A stretch of DNA of 64,000 nucleotides. Source: Limanda limanda (lineage: Eukaryota; Chordata; Actinopteri; Pleuronectiformes; Pleuronectidae). Positions within the stretch are counted from its first letter, which is position 1, and the number at the start of each line of letters is the position of its first letter. This document shows, piece after piece, positions 1 through 11,300 of the stretch. The notes under the pieces are model-generated. The model searched no databases and was not told the origin of the DNA. It saw nothing but the letters and a program-made list of their open reading frames with translations. The stretch spans positions 575,883-639,882 of the forward strand of contig NC_083636.1 of assembly GCF_963576545.1 (NCBI RefSeq). The letters are read 5' to 3'. Both the position numbers and the translations under genes were made by a program.

Positions 1-500
1 GTGTGTCTCTACCTGTGTGTGTGTGTCTACCTGTGTGTGTGTCTCTACCTGTGTGTGTCTCTACCTGTGTGTGTCTCTACCTGTGTGTGTCTCTACCTGT
101 GTGTGTCTCTACCTGTGTGTGTCCCTTCCTGTGTGTGTCTCTACCTATGTGTGTGTCTCTACCTGTGTGTGTCTCCACCTGTGTGTGTGTCCCTTCCTGT
201 GTGTGTCTCCACCTGTGTGTGTCTCTACCTGTGTGTCTCTACCTGTGTGTGTGTGTCTCTACCTGTGTGTCTCCACCTGTGTGTGTCCCTTCCTGTGTGT
301 GTCTCTACCTGTGTGTGTCTCTACCTGTGTGTGTCTCTACCTGTGTGTGTCTCCACCTGTGTGTGTCTCTACCTGTGTGTGTCTCCACCTGTGTGTGTAT
401 CCACCTGTGTGTGTGTCTCTACCTGTGTGTGTCTCTACCTGTGTGTGTGTCTCTACCTGTGTGTGTCCCTTCCTGTGTGTGTCTCCACCTGTGTGTGTCC
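1..500. repeat. Minisatellite, 14-15 bp unit (GTGTGTCTCTACCT)n
   Basis: Tandem array rich in gtgtgt, with ctctacct, ctccacct and cccttcct variants. It fills the visible part of the last tropomyosin intron and ends just before the exon 9a acceptor. It keeps three frames open, but the predicted peptides are only repeats. Confidence 0.9.
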
Positions 501-508
501 TCCTGCAG

Positions 509-591
509 ATGAAGTGTACGCTCAGAAGCTGAAGGGGAAAGCTCTCAGTGAGGAGCTGGACTTGGCCCTGAACGATATGACCACACTCTAG
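509..591 (+). CDS. tpm2: Tropomyosin last exon, 9a-type (muscle-type C-terminus), partial gene
   Basis: The acceptor tcctgcag is followed by an exon coding for (D)[18 protein letters not shown] and ALNDMTTL, then a TAG stop. This is the 27-residue C-terminal coiled-coil segment of vertebrate tropomyosin, which overlaps the next dimer head to tail along actin and helps bind troponin T. DEVYAQK and a final Leu fit TPM2 better than TPM1 or TPM3, which have DELYAQK and end in Ile or Met. The rest of the gene lies left of the window. An AATAAA at 809-814 follows. A second alternative last exon is found at 2015. The family is certain; the paralogue is inferred from a few residues. Confidence 0.88.
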
Positions 592-808
592 ACGCTCTGC
601 TCTTGCTTCCTGTCTGAACTGGTGTCCGCTGCTCGCTGTTGTTCTGGTCCATCGAGAAGGTTCTAGAGAAGGTTCTAGAGAAGGTTCTAGAGAAGAAGAA
701 CCCCGGGCCCGTCCGTGCCTGTGTGCTGCTCTGAACAGAGGGTTGAGTCTCTGTTGTGTGTCTGTTGGTGGACGTTGTGTCTTTTCTCAAATGTTTCCCT
801 CCCTCTGT

Positions 809-814
809 AATAAA
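809..814 (+). other. tpm2: Polyadenylation signal AATAAA of tropomyosin 9a transcript
   Basis: AATAAA lies about 220 bases after the exon 9a stop codon, in an otherwise unremarkable 3' UTR. Confidence 0.7.
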
Positions 815-1840
815 CAGATTCAAGCTCTTGTCTGTCTCCTTCCACTTTTACTTCCTTTCTCTTCCATTTACTTCCTCTTTTTATAAATGTATAAGTAGAG
901 TATGAGTAATAAATAACCTAAGATACGCTTTATTTGTCACGTACACAATTATACATGGGTCAATGTGCAGTGACATGTGTTATTGTGCTCTCATCCAGTT
1001 TTAAATTGTAAAATAAAAGACACAATATAAAAATAGCACACAATAGTATCACAAAATTCAAAATGCCCAACTTCTTGTCAGTGCATCATGAAGATAGATA
1101 GAGATGCATATCTTGTAATGTGTAAATATCAAAGCTCCTCTGAAGCATGAACCAGGTTTAGATGCAGCTTCATGTTCCGATGAACAAATCATTTCTCATT
1201 TATCAGAAGTTGTGTAACCTTGGAGAAAGCAGCTGATGAGAAGGTTCTGATCTGAGATCAACAGAAGGATTGAGCACGTTCCCTGTTCCTCCACCAACAG
1301 TGATCCTGAGGTTCTTAGTGATTCATCTGAAGCTGAGATCTGATGTTGGATAGTTTCTCCGTCTGGAAGAAGAAACGTGGATTTACTCAGTGTGCTGTCA
1401 GAGAGACGACAGAATGAATCTTTCCTCTTCTCTGGAAACTGAGGAAAACTTTGTTTAAAGAGTCAATCTAATTTCATTTCTATTGCACCAAATCATAATA
1501 TACATTATCCCAAGGCTTTTTACATAGAAGGGCGAGACTGTAACAATCATAGAGAAACCAACAGTTCCAACAACGAGCAGAGGAGAAACCAAACTCTTCA
1601 TTATATATTACACATGTACTTTACTCCTGTGCTTGTATGTGTCGTGCAGGACTGGAACACTAAGCTCCACGACTGTTCATCAAATGAAGATCTGGTCGTA
1701 AACAACCGCTTCTGAAACTCAGCAACAATAACATGTTTTAATATGTTTAGTCTGAAGCTCTCTGGAGTTCATCAGATCCTATAATTGAATACTGTCCCTT
1801 ATGGATGAAACGGGACATTAAATGTTTGAATCCTTCATTA

Positions 1841-1843
<3 letters not shown>

Positions 1844-1879
<36 letters not shown>
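1844..1879. repeat. (AT)n microsatellite
   Basis: About 36 bases of alternating AT in the stretch between the two tropomyosin terminal exons. Confidence 0.9.
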
Positions 1880-1884
<5 letters not shown>

Positions 1885-2014
1885 TATCAGTCAATCAACA
1901 CTCCAGCTAGTGGGTCCACCCTGACAACAGTGATGTAGATTCACTGGGTCGAATCAGACGTGCTCTGGATTCTGTGTCTGGACTTTCCTCCTGTGACTGT
2001 GGTTCTTCTTCCAG

Positions 2015-2097
2015 AGAGCCTGGCCCAGGCCCAAGAGGAGAACCTGGACATGCACCAGGTTCTGGACCAAACTCTCCAGGAGCTCAACAACCTATGA
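2015..2097 (+). CDS. tpm2: Tropomyosin alternative last exon, 9d-type (non-muscle C-terminus)
   Basis: The acceptor cttcttccag precedes an exon coding for (E)SLAQAQEENLDMHQVLDQ and TLQELNNL, then TGA. This is the alternative C-terminal exon of vertebrate tropomyosins, which has a conserved LDQTL.ELN core and ends NNL as in TPM2. It starts in the same phase as exon 9a (two bases completing a split acidic codon), so the two exons are mutually exclusive 3' ends. The order 9a then 9d matches the mammalian genes. The intervening 1.4 kb holds the 9a 3' UTR, an (AT)n run and no other gene. This exon is too short to appear as an ATG-initiated reading frame. Confidence 0.85.
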
Positions 2098-2325
2098 AGA
2101 CGTCTGCAGAGCCGACCGAGGAATCACTGCAACGATTCATCGAGACCAAGTAAAGAAAAGGAAAAGGTTTCACTTGCTCCCAGCAGACACACTGAGGTTC
2201 TCACTTCTGAGCTTAAACACTTCTTCTTTGTTTATTCATCATTTTTCCAACAACATGAATGTTTTATCAAATGAGATTTTTTTCTGCTTAAATTTAAAGT
2301 TTCTATTTGCTTGTATTTTAAAGAC

Positions 2326-2786
2326 CATAGACTGTAAAGAAAGATGGAGGAATTTCCTCCTTGTGGACAAAAGTGAAGCTAAAATATCTCGGATATGAAC
2401 GTCACCATCTTGAATTTCATGACCATTCGCAGTCTTTGCAGCAGTGATGGTGGGGTGGAGCCATGGTATCAAGGTCCCGCCCATATACGCTATTGACCAA
2501 TCAGGACGTCTCAGCCTGTTTTTATAGCTTCAAATAACTGATTCAAACCAAACTGATCAGAAACTTGAACAAACATCAGAGAGAAGAACGAGCTGAGACG
2601 ACAGAAACATCTTTACAAACTTTCATTTAACGTTTACTTTTATTGTTAGAGTTCGGTCCATGTCCCTCTGCTAACATGGAGGAGAAGGTTTGTGACCTAT
2701 ACTGCAACCCGCCACCAGGGGGCGCTCGTGATTATTTGGCTTCACTTGTCATAGCTGTCTTGTCTTATCTTTATTTACAGTCTGTT
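2326..2786. mobile_element. Non-autonomous TIR element (MITE), about 460 bp, best-preserved copy
   Basis: The left end reads catagactgtaaagaaagatgg and the right end tctttatttacagtct, which are imperfect inverted repeats. The interior contains a block ending in caccagggggcgctc followed by ttggcttcact. Recognisable pieces of the same element recur near 13.3-14.2, 19.8-20.05, 24.65-24.80, 30.36-30.50 and 55.79-55.96 kb, and reversed at 54.9-55.25 kb. No coding capacity is seen. The superfamily is not settled. Confidence 0.65.
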
Positions 2787-3720
2787 TACGTGACAGACTT
2801 CAGTGACTGTTTGTGATTATTAATAAATCTGTTTCAAGTTTCCTGTTTCGAACAAAATATGCACTGAAGCAAATCGTCACCATAGCAACGGTAGAACACA
2901 TTTATATTTTTTTGTTCTAGCAGGTTTTGGGCACATCAGATCAAAATGCTGTTATTTTGAAAGGCAATAACAATTGGCATAGGAAACGAATTGCTTTGCT
3001 TTATTTGGAATTATTTTTACTTTGTCGTACTTTGTGAAGAACAGCTTTAGATTATTAATAATGAATGTGTGGCTGATTTTCCAGGTTTAAACATGAAACA
3101 ACTAAAGTGCTGGGAGCTGATTTCAAAGTCTTTATGTATTGTAAACAAAATAAACATCATAATTCTAAGATAAAGTTTTACAGTGACTTGTTTTCCTTTT
3201 CTCTGAGTGTGGAACATACAACCCTTCACACAAACAAATAATCGAGTGGGTTCTCGTCTCTGTGAAAGCAGAAGTCATGATTATTGATCTGTGATTAGAA
3301 GATCGTTTCCATAAAATGAGTGACAGCTGTCAGTGGAGATGAGGAGAAACTAACTCTGCTCTTTCACTTCCTCTCTCCACATTTAGATGTTAGATTGAGG
3401 AAGACGAGCAGAGACCAACACCTCACCACAACTCCACTGTGTATTTGTGTAGCAGGAAAGTAGTGAACTAGAAATCCTCAGTTCATAACTGAGCTTTAAA
3501 CTCAATACACTGAGAAAGATTAGAAATCTTAGAGGATTTAAATAACTTTCAAAAATAGTAATGTTCATATTCTTGATATTTCTGTGTTCATATATTATTA
3601 CACAACTAAGCCGTGTTTTATTAGACAAACTCAAGCAGCCTTTTAATCATATTGAATAGTATTGTAAACATGTTTATTCATGCTCCTTTGAAAAACCTGC
3701 TTATAATCATGTTTGTTTGC
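2787..3720. other. Intergenic, tropomyosin to il6st: nothing recognised
   Basis: AT-rich sequence with only short, isolated reading frames. I see no exon with plausible splice sites and no structured repeat. Confidence 0.5.
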
Positions 3721-4144
3721 ACGGAGCTCGCGGGGCGGAGCCAAACCGGAAAACAAGCGTCACTGACGCAACGAACCGGGACGATACAATCTGAGCCCTC
3801 TCATTGGTTCAGAGCGTTTGACTGACAGTTGCTCCGACGAATCACCAGCAGCTGTAGCTCCGCTGTTTCTTTCAGTAGATGTGTAAACAGACGACAGGCT
3901 GAGCGGACTGACTGAACCCCATCCGCACAGTGTGAGATCTGTGGAGTGTTTCCGCTCCACAGTCACTGACGGGAAGTGGGAGGGGCCTGTCAGACACAGA
4001 CGCTAATGGCCGCTGGAGGAGTTCAGCTGTTTTCACCGAGTCTGTGTCCGGAGGAGAGAGAGACAGAAAGAGAGAGAGAGAGAGAAAGAGAGACAGAAAG
4101 AGAGAGAGAGATCCAGAGAACAGCTGGTCGACACTGAGGCAGAA
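3720..4144 (+). promoter_or_regulatory. il6st: Probable il6st promoter and non-coding first exon
   Basis: This stretch is more GC-rich than the sequence to its left. It has a GC box (ggggcggag near 3733), CCAAT-type ATTGG near 3803, and a purine run of GAGA repeats at 4050-4110. A good donor, cagaa|gtgagt, lies at 4144/4145. The first coding exon of il6st has its own acceptor (ttcctgacag) at 5347, seven bases before the ATG, so an upstream non-coding exon must exist and this is the only good candidate seen. The start site is not determined. Confidence 0.45.
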
Positions 4145-4186
4145 GTGAGTGACAGCTGCTGACAAGGAGAGGATCTGTCCTCACTG

Positions 4187-5235
4187 AGCTAGCTCCAACA
4201 GCTAGCTCCAACAGGGTTAGCTTCAACAGCTAGCTTCAACAACTGGCTTCAACAGCTAGCTTCAACAGCTAGCTCCAACAGGGTTAGCTTCAACAACTGG
4301 CTTCAACAGCTAGCTTCAACAGGGTTAGCTTCAACAGCTAGCTTCAACAGGGTTAGCTTCAACAACTGGCTTCAACAGCTAGCTTCAACAGCTAGCTCCA
4401 ACAGGGTTAGCTTCAACAGCTAGCTCCAACAGGGTTAGCTTCAACAGGGTTAGCTTCAACAACTGGCTTCAACAGCTGGCTTCAACAGGGTTAGCATCAA
4501 CAGGGTTAGCTTCAACAGCTAGCTTCAACAGGGTTAGCTTCAACAGCTGGCTTCAACAGCTAGCTCCAACAGGGTTAGCTTCAACAGCTAGCTTCAACAG
4601 GGTTAGCTTCAACAGCTAGCTTCAACAGGGTTAGCTTCAACAGCTAGCTCCAACAGGGTTAGCTCCAACAGGGTTAGCTTCAACAGGGTTAGCTTCAACA
4701 GCTAGCTTCAACAGGGTTAGCTTCAACAGGGTTAGCTTCAACAGCTAGCTTCAACAGGGTTAGCATCAACAGGGTTAGCTTCAACAGCTAGCTTCAACAG
4801 GGTTAGCTTCAACAGCTAGCTTCAACAGGGTTAGCTTCAACAACTGGCTTCAACAACTGGCTTCAACAACTGGCTTCAACAGGGTTAGCTTCAACAACTG
4901 GCTTCAACAGGGTTAGCTTCAACAGGGTTAGCTTCAACAACTGGCTTCAACAACTGGCTTCAACAGGGTTAGCTTCAACAACTGGCTTCAACAGGGTTAG
5001 CTTCAACAGGGTTAGCTTCAACAACTGGCTTCAACAACTGGCTTCAACAGGGTTAGCTTCAACAACTGGCTTCAACAGGGTTAGCTTCAACAGGGTTAGC
5101 TTCAACAGGGTTAGCTTCAACAGGGTTAGCTTCAACAGCTAGCTTCAACAGGGTTAGCTTCAACAGCTAGCTACAACAGGGTTAGCTTCAACAGTTAGCT
5201 TCAACAGAGTTAGCTTCAACAGCTAGCTAACAACA
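4187..5235. repeat. Minisatellite of about 1.05 kb, 14-15 bp units (ggttagcttcaaca / gctagcttcaaca / actggcttcaaca)
   Basis: Interspersed variants of one unit alternate irregularly. The gctagc palindrome recurs. The array sits in the probable first intron of il6st. Confidence 0.95.
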
Positions 5236-5353
5236 CACCTGGACTAGCATCAAGTATCTATACTGTAGCTAGCGTTAGCTCCTGACGATGTGAATACTGA
5301 TTCTTCACGTTAGCACCAGTTTGATAAAGTGTTTGTGTTCCTGACAGCTCGTC

Positions 5354-8300
5354 ATGGTGATGGAGACGGTTCGAGTCCTTCAGCTGCTGCTGCTCACCTG
5401 CTGCACCTCCGCTCCACCTGCGGCTGCTGGTCAGTAGCTGAGCTAACGAGCTAGCATCATTCAATATGGCTGCATTCCACTTCCACACTGCTGTGTACTG
5501 CTGTGTACTGCTGTGTACTGCTGTGTACTGCTGTCTACAGCTGTGTACTGCTGTGTACTGCTGTGTACTGCTGTGTACTGCTGTCTACAGCTGTGTACTG
5601 CTGTGTACTGCTGTGTACTGCTGTGTACTGCTGTCTACAGCTGTGTACTGCTGTGTACTGCTGTGTACTGCTGTGTACTGCTGTCTACAGCTGTCTACTG
5701 CTGTGTACTGCTGTCTACAGCTGTGTACTGCTGTGTACAGCTGTGTACTGCTGTGTACTGCTGTGTACTGCTGTCCACTGCTGTGTACTGCTGTCTACAG
5801 CTGTGTACTGCTGTGTACTGCTGTGTACTGCTGTGTACTGCTGTGTACTGCTGTCTACAGCTGTGTACTGCTGTGTACTGCTGTGTACTGCTGTGTACTG
5901 CTGTCTATAGCTGTGTACTGCAGTGTACTGCTGTCTACAGCTGTGTACTGCTGTGTACTGCTGTGTACTGCTGTGTACTGCAGTGTACTGCTGTCTACAG
6001 CTGTGTACTGCTGTCTACAGCTGTGTACTGCTGTGTACTGCTGTGTACTGCTGTGTACTGCTGTCTACAGCTGTCTACTGCTGTCTACTGCTGTGTACTG
6101 CTGTGTACTGCTGTGTACTGCTGTGTACTGCTGTGTACTGCTGTGTACAGCTGTGTGTACTCACAGCAGGAACATGTTGTTGTGTTGTCTCTTCATGGAT
6201 TGTGCAGCAGAAGCTCATGTTGTTGTGTCTCTTCATGGATTGTGCAGCAGAAGCTCATGTTGTTGTGTCTCTTCATGGATTGTGCAGCAGAAGCTCGTGT
6301 TGTTGTGTGAGCTGCTCAGACTGAGTGAGATCTGCTGACTCAGCAGTCAGTGACATGTTTCTAAAATGCTTCTCGTGACCTTTTCTTCAGTCGAGTTTGA
6401 TTCTGAACGTTGAGTTTCTGCACTTTTCTTCTTTGTCTTTAGAAAGTGGAAACTACCTGGTGACGGCCCCTCATCCTTCAGTACTGGAGATAGGGACCAA
6501 CTTCACGGCTACGTGCATGATCATCAACACAGCTGAGGTCACAGCTGACGACCTCTACTGGAATCTGTCTCAGGCGACGGTTCCCAAAGAGCAGTACACA
6601 AAGATCAACACAACAGCTCTGAACGTCACCATCCGTGTCAGCGGGGAAAAGGACGAGTGGTTGTTCTGCTTCTGCAAGAAGGTGTCGCCCAACGTGTTCC
6701 TGAATCCAGGAAAATTCATGCACGGGGTCTCCCTTCAGAAAGGCTGTAAGTGTATCTATAAATATATAAATATGTGGATTTGTTTAATGCAATTGTACCT
6801 TTATGAGATAGAGTCAGGTGGTGTGGAGGAGGAGCCTGTAAACTAAGATGTCCCAGCCGATGGGAGAGCAACTTAAAATGTGTGTGTTTAACTTCAATGT
6901 CAGATCGTCCGAGGAAGCCGGAGAATCTGTCCTGCATCGCTCTGCAGGAGGAAACCTTCATCTCTCCAAAGATCACGTGCAGCTGGGTCGCAGCAGGACG
7001 TCAAACCAAAGTCGTCGTCACCAACTTCACACTGATTCTGAAAGTCATCAAGTGAGTCCAGATGTCAGTTATTAGTCTGCAGCAGGAAAATGCAAATGGC
7101 CCAAGATCCTAAATGGTATTAGAACTTGTTTTGTGTTTTATCAACAGTGATGTTGTCACTGTGAACGTGACGACTGAAGGAACCAGTGCCTCCGTGGTTC
7201 TGCCCATTTTCCCAAACTTCATGGAGCTGGAGATCTGGGTGGAGGCGAAGAATAAACTGGGAAGCATCCGGTCTGAGCGTCTGAGGAGAGAATCCGGATA
7301 CTTTGGTCAGTTGAATGTTGTTAATGAGTTTGATATCTACACTGCAGACTTTTATTGGAATGAATATTTTCAATTTCATGTGTTGCAGTGAAAACAAATC
7401 CTCCCGCAAACATCCAGATCATCTCTGAGAAGAGCTTTCCCACCTCTCTACTCATAAACTGGAAACCTCCTATCATGAATCAATATGTGGGATTAACGTA
7501 TGAAATCAGATTCTGCCAAAATGGATCTCATGATTGGGCGTATGTAAGTATGTTTGTGACCTTCTGCAGTGTTTGTCTTTGATTTGGTTCTTTTTTCCTT
7601 TTACTCAGGGATACGTAGATAATCTGCTGTTTTCTTTTCTAATCAGATTATATTTGTTTATGATGTCCTTCAGGTGCCTCATGTGGACACTGCCAGGGAC
7701 ATTCAGTCCTTCAGGCTCCAGAACATTCGTCCAGACACTGTTTACGTCACTCAGGTTCGCTGCAAGAACTACAGAGAAGGCTTCGGTTACTGGAGCGACT
7801 GGAGCCGCAACGCCACCGAGAGGACGCCAGAGGACCGTGAGTTTCATCAGCTCCAGATCCAACAATGTGTTCTTTAGTTTCACTCACTCTGAGGAGATAT
7901 AAGCAGAATTTGACAAAGTGTATTCAGTGTTATAAATTATTATTATTATTTAATTTGCAAAGGTGAAGAGACTGAATCTGTCCACTGCTCGAGTAAAACA
8001 TTTCTTTTGCTCTTTCCTAGTACCAAAAGGTAAACCAGATTTATGGAAAATCGATTCTGAAAGTGATGTCGGTGGGCGAGGAGTTCAGTTCATCTGTAAG
8101 GTAAGGTCGCACACAACAGTGCAGATCACACAACAAGTGCAGATCACACAACAAGTGCAGATCACACAACAAGTGCAGATCACAACATCTGTGGACGTTT
8201 GGGTTTAAACTGTTTTAATCAAGACAAACAAACCTGTTACCGAAAACAAGATGGAGGATCTTATTTTATCTGGCAAAAGTGTTTACCAGCAAAGCACTGA

Positions 8301-11300
8301 ATCCTATTGTTTTCATTTTTAAATCATTTATTAAATACACAACATAAAGTGGCAGAATGATGCAATGACATTAACTAAATTCACATAAAGGTAAACAATG
8401 ACACCGTAAAGAAAAGTATTTTTCATAAAGGTAACTTGTGAGGCTGGAAGGTAACCTAGGTAACCAACAGGTTGTGCCTCTGTCCTCTCAGGATCCCGTG
8501 CTGTCCAACGGGAGGATCTTAAGATTCGACATGAAGGTTCAAGGACAAAAGGACAAAGTGAAGAATGGAAGTTGGGAGAGTTTCCCCGTCAACCGCTCGG
8601 ACCTCAGCAGCAGCACTTTCCTCAAAGACGTTCTACTGGACGACAAGAGGTCGCTCAAAGTGTTCGTCACTGCCGTCAACTCGGTGGGGCGCTCTGCTCA
8701 GGCGTCATTATTCATCCCAGAGAAAGCACACGGTAGGTTTCCATGGTGACGCTGAGTTATACAATAAAGGGATACACATATTATTATTATATTAGGGAGT
8801 TACAGCGTTCTGACTAGGGTTGCAAAATTCCGGGAATATTCAAAGTTGGAAACTTTCCATGGGAATTAACGGGAATAACGAGAATAAACTGGAAATGTTG
8901 TGGGTAATTTATACTAACTGTATTTACCTTGTCATATACAGACATTAATATAAACATTTTGTTGTGTCATAGGCTGATTTGAGCCCTGAGGAAACTTTGG
9001 GCACTTGACTATATGCTTCTGCATCGTTGTGTCATTCTTAACATAGGTCTTTGCACAGTATTTGCAAATGTACACAGCCTTTCCTTCTACATTGGATGAG
9101 GTGAAATGTCTCCACACATGAGAGAGTGCACGTGGCATTGTTCTGTAGAATAAGATGAGAAAAAAGTTTGTAAAAAAACACTAATGCAATGCCAGAGATA
9201 TAAATAGTTAGCCAAACTATTGGAATCTGTAAACATATTTTACAATTGATGGATAAATGAATGGAAATAGTCTAGATGAACAGATGAACAATCCTCAATC
9301 AGCATGATAATATATTTTCCCCAGTAATATCATGGAAACTTACCTGACTAGTCCTTCACTCTACAGCAGGCCTCAGTAGCCCTGCTGTAGAGTGAAGCAT
9401 GCTGGGAGTTATCTGTGCATGTGATGGAAGAATGACCAGTGGAGGGTTGAAACTCAACGTTCCATACATCTTTAAAATAGAGTTTTGAATCATGTTTTTA
9501 TTGCTCAGCGTTTAATTTGCGTTTTTTTTTTCTTTTTTTCAAAATTCCCAAAATTCCCGAGCTTAACTTCCCAAGGAAAGTTTCCGGAAATTTACCGGAA
9601 ACTTTCCGCCCCTTTGCAACCCTAGTTGTGACACTCATGGATCGTCCCATAGAAACATTCAGTGTCTGAATGAAGGACAGATGAGTGAAAACCAGCTTGT
9701 TGGGAGAAGATCCTTCATCGGTGTGTGAATGTGTTACAGAGCTAGCCCCAGTCAGGGAGCTGAGGGGGGGGGTCCACGGAGGCCAGATGTGGCTGCAGTG
9801 GAAACCCCCGAACACCAAAGCTGTGACGGAGTACGTGGTGCAGTGGGTCGGTGGAGACGGGATGGACTGGCAGAGAGAAAACAGAAGCACCACACACACT
9901 GTGATCAAAGGTTCGTTTCTTTGTGCTGAGTCATCACTTTACACTTAACAGATACAGTTTACACTCTTATCCTTTGATTGAACTCTTGATCTTCATGTTC
10001 TGTGCAGGCGACCTGGAGAAGTTTGTTTGCTACACTGTGTCTGTGTATCCCATATATTCTGGATGGGCGGGGCAGGCAGCGAGCGTTGAAGCCTTTCTGG
10101 AGCAAAGTGGTGAGGAAACATATCGTTAGTTCATTTTGAAATATTGTTCATATTAAAAGCAGGTCGTGAAGACCTTCCTCCACATGTTTCTCCTCTGTCT
10201 GTGGAGTTAATTTGATTTGAATGCAGCAAGGACACGATTCGTACAGTTATCAGAAGAAGAGAGTTAATATTTGATAATGAACATTGATTCCAGCTCCAGA
10301 CGAAGGCCCGACGGTCCGACTGTCCAACAGGAAACCAGGACGCAACGAGGCCGAGCTGGTGTGGACGGAGATTCCCCAAAGCAAGCGGAGAGGCTTCATC
10401 ACAAACTACACAATATTCTACGAAAGTCGGGGTGGATTACACTGTAAGTGTGCGTCCCACCGAACAGGCTTCACGTGTGTATCTGTGTTTCCTCACTCGG
10501 TCTCTGTCTGATCTTCTCAGCGGTGACGGTTCCTTCCAACACGACCTCGTTCACTCTGAAGTCGCTGACTGGAAACACCAACTACGACACGTGGATCAGC
10601 GCCTCCACCATCGCAGGCTCCACCCAAGGCCCCCACCACTCCTTCAACACTCTGAAATATGGTGAGTGCAGTGTTCATTTCGTTGACGATAACGAAAAAT
10701 ATTCGTTAACGCCCCTTTTCCCATGACTAAGACGAGACGTAACGGAAACGGATCTTTGAAAATAAAAACTATGACCAAATCTATTTTAATTTTCGTTAAT
10801 GAGACGAAACGAAAATGTTGGCGTTTGCTTTCACTTTTTGTTTTCACATTTCGCCAACTAAAATATATAGGCTGCAGCTATATGTTTTTATTTATTTCAA
10901 AATAGGGTTCTTCTTATTTCACACATTTCCCACAAATATGGGGATGACTCAAATAACCCTACATAGTTCTGCGTTTAATTTATTTCAAAGTAGGCCGACA
11001 CTCTCCTGTGTATTTTCTTCTCCTCTTCATAAGCATTTGGTGTTTCCCTTTGTTGTAACAGGTCAAAATAAATAAAATGTCAACAGTTTTCTTTATTGTT
11101 GTTCTATAATTTCATAAATGCAATAATCTACAGATTAGTATAGTATAACTTTAAATAAAATTCAGTGTGGATGAGAGCAGGAAGCAGGTTCTCACTCTGT
11201 TCTCTGTGTTCTCCTCTCAGCGCCGGGAGAGATCGAGCTCATCGTCGTTGGAGCCAGTCTCGGCTTTCTGATTGTTGTCGTCATGACGATGGTGATCTGT

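Noticed and set aside
1..591. Long [13 protein letters not shown] reading frame continuing into the tropomyosin exon
   Set aside because: It is minisatellite read-through across the intron; only 509-591, after a clear acceptor, is coding.
5466..6338. 290-codon reading frame of TAVYCCVLL repeats
   Set aside because: Three frames are equally open because the array is a 10-mer; it lies in an il6st intron and has no homology.
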